DNA from: Hanstruepera flava | Lineage (GTDB): Bacteria > Bacteroidota > Bacteroidia > Flavobacteriales > Flavobacteriaceae | Direction: 5' to 3' | Assembly (NCBI RefSeq): GCF_023634025.1 | Contig: NZ_JALJCW010000002.1 | Location: 1 to 64,000 of the forward strand | Length of the DNA: 64,000 bases | Shown here: in pieces, positions 57,063-64,000 of the stretch | Numbering within the stretch: the stretch's first letter is position 1 | Layout: every line of letters begins with the position of its first letter | Made by a program: the position numbers and the translations under genes | The notes under the pieces: generated by a model | Seen by the model: only the letters and a program-made list of their open reading frames with translations | The model's database searches: none | What the model was told of the DNA's origin: nothing

Positions 57063-58862
57063 ATGGCTAAAATTAAAAACATTGCAATTATTGCACACGT
57101 TGACCATGGTAAAACCACTTTGGTTGATAAGATTATGTACCATTGTCAGTTGTTTCGTGAGAATGAAAACACAGGCGATTTAATTCTTGATAATAACGAT
57201 TTAGAACGTGAACGCGGAATAACAATTACCTCAAAAAACGTTTCAGTAATTTATAAAGACACTAAAATTAATATAATTGACACACCTGGTCACGCCGATT
57301 TTGGTGGCGAGGTTGAGCGTGTGTTAAACATGGCAGATGGTGTATTGTTATTGGTTGATGCCTTTGAAGGCCCTATGCCGCAAACCCGTTTTGTGTTACA
57401 AAAAGCTATTGATTTAGGTTTGAAGCCATGTGTGGTGGTAAATAAAGTTGATAAAGAAAATTGTACGCCAGATGAGGTACATGAAAAAGTTTTTGACCTG
57501 ATGTTTGAATTGGGAGCAGAGGAGTGGCAATTGGATTTTCCAACGGTTTACGGCTCGGCTAAAAATAACTGGATGAGTGAAGATTGGCAAAAGCCTACCG
57601 AGAACATTGAGCCACTTTTAGATATGGTTATCAATCATATTCCAGAGCCTAAAATAGAAGAAGGCACAACCCAAATGTTAATTACATCTTTAGACTTTTC
57701 ATCATTTACAGGACGAATTGCTATTGGTCGTTTAACACGTGGTGAATTAAAAGCTGGACAAAATATTTCATTAGTAAAACGCGATGGTAGCGTTGTGAAG
57801 TCAAAAATTAAGGAATTACACACTTTTGAAGGTTTAGGTCGTAAAAAGGTTGATGAAGTAAAAGCAGGTGATATTTGTGCGATTGTTGGTTTAGAAGGTT
57901 TTGAAATTGGTGATACAGTTGCCGATTGGGAAAACCCTGAAGGATTAAAAACCATAGCCATCGATGAGCCAACCATGAGTATGTTGTTTACCATTAACGA
58001 TTCGCCGTTCTTTGGAAAAGATGGAAAATATGTGACATCGAGACATATTAAAGAGCGTTTGACTAAAGAGCTGGAAAAGAATTTGGCATTACGTGTTGAA
58101 GAAACTGATAGTGCTGATAAGTTTATGGTATTTGGTCGTGGTGTTCTTCATTTATCGGTGTTGATTGAAACCATGCGTCGTGAAGGTTATGAATTACAAA
58201 TTGGTCAGCCACAGGTAATTATTAAGGAAATTGATGGTGTAAAATGTGAGCCTGTAGAAGAAATGACTATTGATTTACCTGAAGAGGTATCTGGTAAAGC
58301 CATAGAAATGGTGACTATGCGAAAAGGTGAGATGTTGAGCATGGAAGCCAAAGGCGATCGTATGGTTTGTGAGTTTATTGTGCCTTCAAGAGGTATTATT
58401 GGTTTACGTAATCAGTTATTAACTGCTACAGCCGGTGAAGCTATTATGGCACATCGTTTTAAAGAATATCAACCTTTAAAAGGTGGTATTCCTGAACGTC
58501 AAAACGGATCATTGGTATCTATGGAAAATGGTCAAGCTATTCCATATTCTATTGATAAATTACAGGAGCGCGGTAAGTTTTTTATCGATCCAGGTGAGGA
58601 CATTTATGAAGGTCAGGTAATTGGTGAAAACTCTCGTGGTGACGATATGGTAGTTAATGTTACTAAAACCAAAAAATTAAGTAATGTGCGTTCTGCTGGA
58701 GCAGATGATAAGGCTAAAATTGTGCCTGCAATTAAATTTTCATTAGAAGAGGCTTTAGAGTACATTCAAAAAGATGAATATGTTGAGGTAACGCCAAAAC
58801 ACTTGCGTTTGCGTAAAATTCTTTTAAAAGAGGTTGATCGTAAGCGTAATAAAAATATATAA
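57063..58862 (+). CDS. typA: Translational GTPase TypA/BipA
   Basis: 599 residues. The GTPase domain has AHVDHGKTTLVDKI (P-loop), RGITITSKN (switch I), DTPGHADFGGEVERVL (switch II) and NKVDKENCTP (guanine recognition). The C-terminal part contains GRGVLHLSVLIETMRREGYELQIGQPQV and PSRGIIGLRNQLLTATAGEAIMAHRF, the BipA-specific block. It binds ribosomes and aids large-subunit assembly, mainly in cold or stress. Confidence 0.97.
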   Translation: MAKIKNIAIIAHVDHGKTTLVDKIMYHCQLFRENENTGDLILDNNDLERERGITITSKNVSVIYKDTKINIIDTPGHADFGGEVERVLNMADGVLLLVDAFEGPMPQTRFVLQKAIDLGLKPCVVVNKVDKENCTPDEVHEKVFDLMFELGAEEWQLDFPTVYGSAKNNWMSEDWQKPTENIEPLLDMVINHIPEPKIEEGTTQMLITSLDFSSFTGRIAIGRLTRGELKAGQNISLVKRDGSVVKSKIKELHTFEGLGRKKVDEVKAGDICAIVGLEGFEIGDTVADWENPEGLKTIAIDEPTMSMLFTINDSPFFGKDGKYVTSRHIKERLTKELEKNLALRVEETDSADKFMVFGRGVLHLSVLIETMRREGYELQIGQPQVIIKEIDGVKCEPVEEMTIDLPEEVSGKAIEMVTMRKGEMLSMEAKGDRMVCEFIVPSRGIIGLRNQLLTATAGEAIMAHRFKEYQPLKGGIPERQNGSLVSMENGQAIPYSIDKLQERGKFFIDPGEDIYEGQVIGENSRGDDMVVNVTKTKKLSNVRSAGADDKAKIVPAIKFSLEEALEYIQKDEYVEVTPKHLRLRKILLKEVDRKRNKNI

Positions 58863-58865
58863 GTT

Positions 58866-59093
58866 ATGGAATTGATTACTGTAACAGATTGGGTTGGTTA
58901 TGCTGCCATGGCTACAGTTTTAATTTCATTTTTAATGAAAAAAGTAAACAACTTACGTTTGGTAAATTCGGTAGGTTGTTTGCTTTTTGTGGTTTATGGC
59001 TTTATGCTAAATCCGTTATCTTATCCTATAATAATAACCAATACAGCTATTTTCTTAATAAACTTGTATTATTTAGCGTTAAAGAAAAGGTAG
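58866..59093 (+). CDS. Small YgjV-like membrane protein
   Basis: 75 residues with three helices. The text WVGYAAMATVLISFLMKKVNNLRLVNSVGCLLFVVYGFML resembles YgjV-like inner membrane proteins, which share a three-helix unit with SWEET sugar transporters (semiSWEET type); the similarity does not prove transport. It begins three bases after typA and is probably co-transcribed with it. Confidence 0.72.
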   Translation: MELITVTDWVGYAAMATVLISFLMKKVNNLRLVNSVGCLLFVVYGFMLNPLSYPIIITNTAIFLINLYYLALKKR

Positions 59094-59123
59094 AGTTCAT
59101 TATATTTACCAAAAGATTAGATT

Positions 59124-59330
59124 ATGCATTTTCTTTATTTCGATCCGGGTTTAGGTGCTATGATTGCTCAAGCTATTGTTGCTGCAGTTGCTGGAGTTGT
59201 TTTGTTTTCTAAAGGTTTGATGTTTAAAATCAAATCATTTTTAGGTCTTGTTAAAAATGACGATGACTTGTTTGATGATATTGATGTTAAAGAATCTGAT
59301 ATAGAAAACAAAAATACAGGTGATAAATAA
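59124..59330 (+). CDS. Small membrane protein preceding the methyltransferase
   Basis: 68 residues: a helix with a Gly/Ala-rich face (FDPGLGAMIAQAIVAAVAGVVLFSKGL) and an acidic tail (DDDLFDDIDVKESDIENK). The end overlaps the next start by 11 bases. No function known; the position at the head of surface polysaccharide-type genes suggests a role in the same complex. Confidence 0.7.
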   Translation: MHFLYFDPGLGAMIAQAIVAAVAGVVLFSKGLMFKIKSFLGLVKNDDDLFDDIDVKESDIENKNTGDK

Positions 59331-60699
59331 TCAAAGGCATCCATCTTCATTTAGAGATCCATCGGGATATGTTATTAACGACCAAGGTATTTTTAAGCGT
59401 GTAATTAATCCCATTTATTTCAAACAGTATAGCAGTCTAAAAGATTCTGGTTTTTTTGATAAGCTGTTTAACAATAACTTATTGATTCCACATAGTGAAG
59501 AACTATCAACCGAATCTAAAATTATAATTATACCAGAGCAGATTCCATTCATTACTTACCCTTACGAATGGTGTTTTTTACAATATAAAGAAGCTGCATT
59601 ACTCACATTAAAGATTCAGAAGTATGCTTTGGATCACAATTATTCATTAAAGGATGCTTCGGCTTTTAATGTAACATTTCATAACGGACAAGCTGTTTTT
59701 ATCGATACCTTGTCATTCGATTTCTATAGAGAAAATGAACCTTGGCGAGCCTACAAACAGTTTATTGCGCACTTTTTAGGACCATTATTACTGGCTTATT
59801 ACCACGGAGCGCAGTCCCTTAAATTATTGAGTAATTTTATTGATGGTATTCCAATAAAGCAACTAGCATCAATGCTGCCCTATAAAACCAAATTAAATCC
59901 GTTTTTGTACTCCAATGTACATTTGTTGGCAAAGTTTGAGGATAAACATAATGATGACTACGAAGGAAAATCAAAAAAAACGACCCTATCTAAAAAAGCG
60001 CAGCTCAATATCATTACGACACTTTATGACTATATAAAGAAAATGTCTCTAAAAGAACATTCTGAATGGGGAGATTATTATACTAAAATGAACTATTCAG
60101 ATGAAGCTTTTAAGTTGAAATCCAAAATTATAAACACTTGGGCGAATACTATTAAGCCAAAAACTGTAATAGATGTAGGAGGAAATGATGGCACTTTTTT
60201 ACGGCTCCTAAATCAAGATATTGAACAAGCATTAGTTTGTGATGTTGATAATAATGCAGTTGATTTCAACTATAAAAAAGTAAAAACTAATAAGGAAACC
60301 TATATGTTGCCTTTTGTTTTAGATGTTTTAAATCCTTCTCCTAGTCTGGGCTTTAATAATAAGGAAAGAACTTCGTTTATTGAACGAATAAAAGTTTATG
60401 AACCACAATTAACTTTAGCTTTGGCTGTTATTCACCATATAACGTTAACGGGAAATGTAACGTTCAATATGTCTGCTGAATTTTTTGCAAAATTTTCCAA
60501 GTATTTAATAATTGAGTTTCCTAAACCTGGAGATTCTTGGGTAGAGCGTTTGTTGAATACTAAAGGAGAATTTAAAGACCACTTTAACTTTTACAATGTG
60601 AAGAATTTTGAAAGTGCCTTTTTACAAAATTTTGATTTGGTAGAGAAAACAGAAATAACAAATACTAAACGTGTGATGTATTTCTTAAAAAGAAAATAG
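59320..60699 (+). CDS. Class I SAM-dependent methyltransferase
   Basis: 459 residues from a GTG start (59320) that overlaps the preceding gene. Residues about 285-310 hold KTVIDVGGNDGTFLRLLNQDIEQALVCDVDNNAVD, the SAM-binding glycine motif and the acidic end of strand 2. LALAVIHHITLTGN is motif II. The first 260 residues (SFRDPSGYVINDQGIFKRVINP, TYPYEWCFLQYKEAALLTL) form a domain seen in glycan-locus methyltransferases. It probably methylates a sugar or lipid carrier. Confidence 0.82.
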   Translation: MINNQRHPSSFRDPSGYVINDQGIFKRVINPIYFKQYSSLKDSGFFDKLFNNNLLIPHSEELSTESKIIIIPEQIPFITYPYEWCFLQYKEAALLTLKIQKYALDHNYSLKDASAFNVTFHNGQAVFIDTLSFDFYRENEPWRAYKQFIAHFLGPLLLAYYHGAQSLKLLSNFIDGIPIKQLASMLPYKTKLNPFLYSNVHLLAKFEDKHNDDYEGKSKKTTLSKKAQLNIITTLYDYIKKMSLKEHSEWGDYYTKMNYSDEAFKLKSKIINTWANTIKPKTVIDVGGNDGTFLRLLNQDIEQALVCDVDNNAVDFNYKKVKTNKETYMLPFVLDVLNPSPSLGFNNKERTSFIERIKVYEPQLTLALAVIHHITLTGNVTFNMSAEFFAKFSKYLIIEFPKPGDSWVERLLNTKGEFKDHFNFYNVKNFESAFLQNFDLVEKTEITNTKRVMYFLKRK

Positions 60700-60701
60700 T
60701 T

Positions 60702-62195
60702 ATGCAAAGCCTTCGCGAAAAAATTATAGCTTTCATTAAGAGTGATAAAGAAACTCCTGTAATTGCGGCTATTTCCGCAGGGCTATTTCCTTTGTTGTAC
60801 TATTATTATTCAAATTTCACACTTTTAAATTCGTGGCAACAAGTTGTATTTTTTATTGTTTACTTTTTGTTGATCCCTATTATTCTGTTTAAAGTATCTC
60901 ATATTTTTGTTAATAGGATATCATTTTTTAAACCGGTTAGATATTTTGTTTTGCCAATTCTTAATTTAGGTTGGTCTGCATATCTACTGGTTATAATTAC
61001 CAGAGGGTTCAACCTAAAATATATTTTTTTGGCAGTGTTATTAGCTATTTTTGCAGGAGTTTTACTCCGCAATTATTTTAATAAAATAATCGTTTTTCAA
61101 TTTTTACTAGCCTTTGTAATTACATTTTCGCTTGGGAAGTATGTCTTTTTAGATATTCAATATCCAGAAGAATGGATGGGTCAACCAGATGATATAGAAG
61201 GTGTTGTGTTTAAAAAGACTCCTAATATTTATATAATTCAACCCGACGGTTACGCAAATTTCTCTGAAATAAATAAAGGGTACTACCAATACAATAATTC
61301 TGAATTTAGAAACTTTTTGTTGGAGAAAGGATTTCAAGTATATGACAATTATCGTAGTAACTATTATTCAACTTTAAGTTCAAATAGTTCAATGTTTTCA
61401 ATGAAACATCATTACTATAATTTTCCAAGCAGTAAGATTCGAGAGGTTTATAATGCACGTAATGTTATTATTGGCGATAATCCTGTTTTGAGAATTTTAA
61501 ACAATAACGATTATAAAACGCATTTGCTTTTAGACCGATCGTACATGTTGATTAATCGATCTGAAATGGGTTATGATTATTGTAACATGAGTGCGGATAG
61601 CTTATCATATTTTTCTAGAGGGTTCCAGATGTCAAGCGACATTTTTTCAGAATTTAAAACAATTGATATATCTGCTGGTACGCACCCCAATTTTTTCTTT
61701 CTTGAAGAATTATCACCAAGTCATGTAACTAATAAAAAATCGCCCGGAGATATCGCAGATGTTGAGCGTAAAAAATATTTGAATAGACTAGAAGATACTA
61801 ATGATTGGTTAAAGGAGGTTATAAATTATATTGAACAAAAAGACCCTAACGGTTTAATTGTTATAACTGCTGACCATGGTGGGTTTGTGGGTATGAATAC
61901 AACTCTGGAAGCAAGATCAAAATTGACTGATCGTGATTTAATTTATTCTATTTTCACAGCTCAACTGGCCATAAAGTGGCCAAACAATAAGGTGCCCAAT
62001 TACGATGGTCAGATAAAAACACCCGTAAATTTGTTTAGAATTTTGTTTTCATATTTGTCTGAAAATGAAAAATATTTAAAAAACTTACAAGAAGATAAAA
62101 GCTATATTCAAATTGAATCTGGTGCACCTTTTGGAGTTTATGAATATATAAATGAAAAAGGAGATGTCACTTTTAATCGAGTTTCTAAAAATTGA
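60702..62195 (+). CDS. Membrane-anchored sulfatase/alkaline phosphatase-superfamily protein
   Basis: 497 residues. Four to five N-terminal helices span about 15-150. The soluble domain begins TPNIYIIQPDGYANFSEINK with the metal-binding Asp, has YYSTLSSNSSMFSM in the place of the nucleophile region and VITADHGGFVGMN with the second metal site. This layout is like LtaS and other phosphoglycerol-type transferases. It probably transfers or removes a group on cell surface glycans. It starts two bases after the methyltransferase gene. Confidence 0.8.
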   Translation: MQSLREKIIAFIKSDKETPVIAAISAGLFPLLYYYYSNFTLLNSWQQVVFFIVYFLLIPIILFKVSHIFVNRISFFKPVRYFVLPILNLGWSAYLLVIITRGFNLKYIFLAVLLAIFAGVLLRNYFNKIIVFQFLLAFVITFSLGKYVFLDIQYPEEWMGQPDDIEGVVFKKTPNIYIIQPDGYANFSEINKGYYQYNNSEFRNFLLEKGFQVYDNYRSNYYSTLSSNSSMFSMKHHYYNFPSSKIREVYNARNVIIGDNPVLRILNNNDYKTHLLLDRSYMLINRSEMGYDYCNMSADSLSYFSRGFQMSSDIFSEFKTIDISAGTHPNFFFLEELSPSHVTNKKSPGDIADVERKKYLNRLEDTNDWLKEVINYIEQKDPNGLIVITADHGGFVGMNTTLEARSKLTDRDLIYSIFTAQLAIKWPNNKVPNYDGQIKTPVNLFRILFSYLSENEKYLKNLQEDKSYIQIESGAPFGVYEYINEKGDVTFNRVSKN

Positions 62196-62252
62196 ATTCA
62201 ACAGAGTGAATTATAATTAGTATTTTTCACTCGAATAAAAAATCAATTAACC

Positions 62253-63227
62253 ATAGGCTATCAGGTAAAACCATATCATTCAAAATTTGATGAACAATGG
62301 AATGACTATGTTGCAACATCCAAAAACGCGACATTTTTGTTTAATCGTCATTTTATGGATTATCATAAAGATCGTTTTCAAGATGCATCTGTCATGGTTT
62401 TTAAAAATGATAGGGTAGTGGCTTTATTTCCCGCTAACTATGTTAATCAGACTATCTATTCGCATCAAGGGCTAACTTATGGTGGAATTATTTTGAATTC
62501 CAAACTAAAGCTTCAAGTAGTTATAGAGATTTTTAAATTGGTTTTAGAGTACTATCAAAACCAAGGATTTACTGATTTGGAGATAAAAATCATGCCGAAT
62601 ATCTATAGTGATTTGCCAAGTGATGAGTTATTGTATCTAGCATTTTTGCTAGATGCCAAATTAATCAAACGAGATACGTTATCGGTAATTAAGTTAGATA
62701 ATAGATTAAAATATAATAAAGATAGAAGAGATGGCGTTAAACGTGCTGAAAAACATAATCTAATTATAAAGGAAGATGACGAGTTTGATACGTTTTGGAA
62801 CACTATTTTAATTCCTAATTTACAAGGAAAACACAACGTAAAACCTGTTCATTCTTTAGATGAAATTAAATTGTTAAAACAACGTTTTCCTAGTAATATA
62901 AAACAGTATAATGTATATCATAATGATAAACTTGTGGCTGGAACAACTATTTTTATCACTAAAAACGTAGCACATTCACAATACATATCAGCAAATACAG
63001 ATAAAAATAGTTTAGGGAGTTTAGATTATTTACATGATTACCTATTAAGTAAAGTTTTTAAAGATAAACGTTATTTTGATTTTGGTATTTCAAATGAAAA
63101 TCAAGGTAGAAAAATCAATTCTGGATTACAATATTGGAAAGAAGGATTTGGAGCTCGCACTATTGTTCAAGATTTTTATGCAATACCTATTGCTAATTTT
63201 AAAATGTTAGATAGCGTATTGTTATGA
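62253..63227 (+). CDS. FemAB/GNAT-like peptidyl or acyl transferase
   Basis: The recognisable family N-terminus begins at 62256 ([41 protein letters not shown]), before any ATG in this frame; the first in-frame ATG is 62355 and the first TTG 62337. The frame is open back to 62217. I annotate from the ATA at 62253 (324 residues), so either a rare start codon is used or there is an error or frameshift. The rest ([12 protein letters not shown] at the end, [64 protein letters not shown]) fits the FemAB-like GNAT fold found in surface polysaccharide loci. Its stop overlaps the next start (ATGA). Confidence 0.72.
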   Translation: MGYQVKPYHSKFDEQWNDYVATSKNATFLFNRHFMDYHKDRFQDASVMVFKNDRVVALFPANYVNQTIYSHQGLTYGGIILNSKLKLQVVIEIFKLVLEYYQNQGFTDLEIKIMPNIYSDLPSDELLYLAFLLDAKLIKRDTLSVIKLDNRLKYNKDRRDGVKRAEKHNLIIKEDDEFDTFWNTILIPNLQGKHNVKPVHSLDEIKLLKQRFPSNIKQYNVYHNDKLVAGTTIFITKNVAHSQYISANTDKNSLGSLDYLHDYLLSKVFKDKRYFDFGISNENQGRKINSGLQYWKEGFGARTIVQDFYAIPIANFKMLDSVLL

Positions 63228-64000
63228 TAAAGTTTTTAGATGTTCAAGCCATAAATGCAAGATTTGAAGACCAGCTTACTTTAAAACTTAATAAGGTTTT
63301 AAAATCAGGGTATTATATTTTGGGAAATGAGGTAAGGCTCTTTGAAAAGCGTTTTGCTGAATATTGCGGAGTGTCACATAGTGTTGCTACAAGTTCAGGG
63401 TTAGATGCTTTACTATTAATTTTTAAAGCATACATAAATTTAGGGAGGCTTAAAAAAGGAGATGAGGTTATAGTGCCAGCCAATACATATATTGCAAGCA
63501 TTTTATCAGTTATTCATTCGGGTTTAAAACCTGTTTTTGTGGAACCTGATCCTAATACCTATAATATTTCAAGCGATATAATTGAAAAACATATTTCGGA
63601 CCGTACAAAAGCTATTCTAGCTGTGCATCTTTATGGACAGTTGGCAAATATGAAAGCTATAAATGCCCTAGCCAAAAAGCATAATTTATTGGTTGTAGAA
63701 GATGCTGCCCAAGCTCATGGCGCAATTGACGTAAATGGAAAAAAATCGGGTAATTTGGGACATGCAGCTGCTTTTAGTTTTTACCCGAGTAAAAATTTAG
63801 GCGCATTAGGAGATGCAGGAGGCGTTACAACAAATGATGAAGTTTTAGCTGAAAAGATTACAGAATTACGTAATTATGGTTCAAAAGAAAAGTATATAAA
63901 TTTAAGTCTAGGGTTTAATAATCGAATGGATGAAATTCAAGCTGCTTTTTTAAATGTAAAACTATCAACATTAGATGCCGATAATTCCAGAAGGCAAGAG
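63224..64000 (+). CDS. DegT/DnrJ/EryC1/StrS-family sugar aminotransferase (partial)
   Basis: 259 codons to the window edge, starting ATG 63224. [18 protein letters not shown] leads into the PLP-dependent fold with [66 protein letters not shown] and [17 protein letters not shown], where Lys of PSKNLG binds PLP. It resembles FdtB/QdtB-type enzymes that add an amino group to a dTDP-keto-sugar. It is translationally coupled to the FemAB-like gene, supporting synthesis of an aminated surface glycan. Confidence 0.93.
   Translation, partial: MIKFLDVQAINARFEDQLTLKLNKVLKSGYYILGNEVRLFEKRFAEYCGVSHSVATSSGLDALLLIFKAYINLGRLKKGDEVIVPANTYIASILSVIHSGLKPVFVEPDPNTYNISSDIIEKHISDRTKAILAVHLYGQLANMKAINALAKKHNLLVVEDAAQAHGAIDVNGKKSGNLGHAAAFSFYPSKNLGALGDAGGVTTNDEVLAEKITELRNYGSKEKYINLSLGFNNRMDEIQAAFLNVKLSTLDADNSRRQE

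Overview
The window is AT-rich chromosomal DNA from a member of the Bacteroidota, almost certainly family Flavobacteriaceae. The evidence is internal. Many genes are preceded by the Bacteroidota -7 promoter element TAnnTTTG instead of a sigma-70 type promoter. One large protein carries a type IX secretion (T9SS) C-terminal sorting domain. There are several Bacteroidota-typical families (DUF6090, DUF4173, PafA-type phosphatase, 30S protein THX) and a flavobacterial-style tmRNA. I cannot fix the genus from sequence alone. No rRNA, tRNA, CRISPR array, prophage or transposase gene was found.

Layout. 1-1.2 kb: an accessory segment in which an Mrr-type restriction endonuclease and the start of a lipoprotein gene are separated by an attC-like repeat, like gene cassettes of an integron but with no integrase in view. 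1.6-4.8 kb: SprT-like metalloprotease, mannose-1-phosphate guanylyltransferase, DUF389 membrane protein. 4.8-14.8 kb: housekeeping genes: MlaEF lipid transport, PafA phosphatase, a phospholipid operon (LUD protein, cdsA, psd, acyl-CoA-binding protein), rsfS-ftsH, birA, pyrE. 14.9-27.9 kb: Nudix hydrolase, a T9SS protein with four near-identical 120-residue repeats, M14 peptidase, SulP transporter, ddl-coaD, PASTA protein-rluD, yaaA, the tiny gene for ribosomal protein THX, a TPR protein and a UDG-like protein. 27.9-29.3 kb: a second accessory stretch with a 21-bp tandem repeat array, a secreted orphan protein and another attC-like repeat. 29.3-32.7 kb: cyclase-family lipoprotein, DUF502, DUF481 and an outer-membrane-type protein.

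32.7-39.7 kb holds a complete tryptophan operon in the order trpE-G-D-C-F-B-A on the minus strand. It is preceded by what reads as a full attenuator: a consensus promoter, an 18-residue leader peptide with two adjacent Trp codons, a stretch at the leader stop codon complementary to the terminator loop, and a strong terminator directly before trpE. Dispersed repeats sit in the trpG-trpD gap and on both sides of trpF. 39.8-45.6 kb: thioredoxin and rhodanese genes, tmRNA, a dehydrogenase of the alanine/lysine dehydrogenase type and a TPR-thioredoxin lipoprotein.

45.7-50.4 kb: two membrane-protein operons, each headed by a copy of the same 19-bp palindrome; one of them ends with a winged-helix regulator that probably binds both copies. 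50.5-54.7 kb: five tandem, mostly overlapping DUF6090 paralogues sharing an N-terminal membrane anchor and differing in the rest. 54.8-58.9 kb: DUF1801, GNAT, kdsA, typA. From 58.9 kb to the right edge a run of small membrane proteins, a methyltransferase, a sulfatase-like membrane enzyme, a FemAB/GNAT-like transferase and a sugar aminotransferase (cut by the edge) looks like the start of a surface polysaccharide locus.
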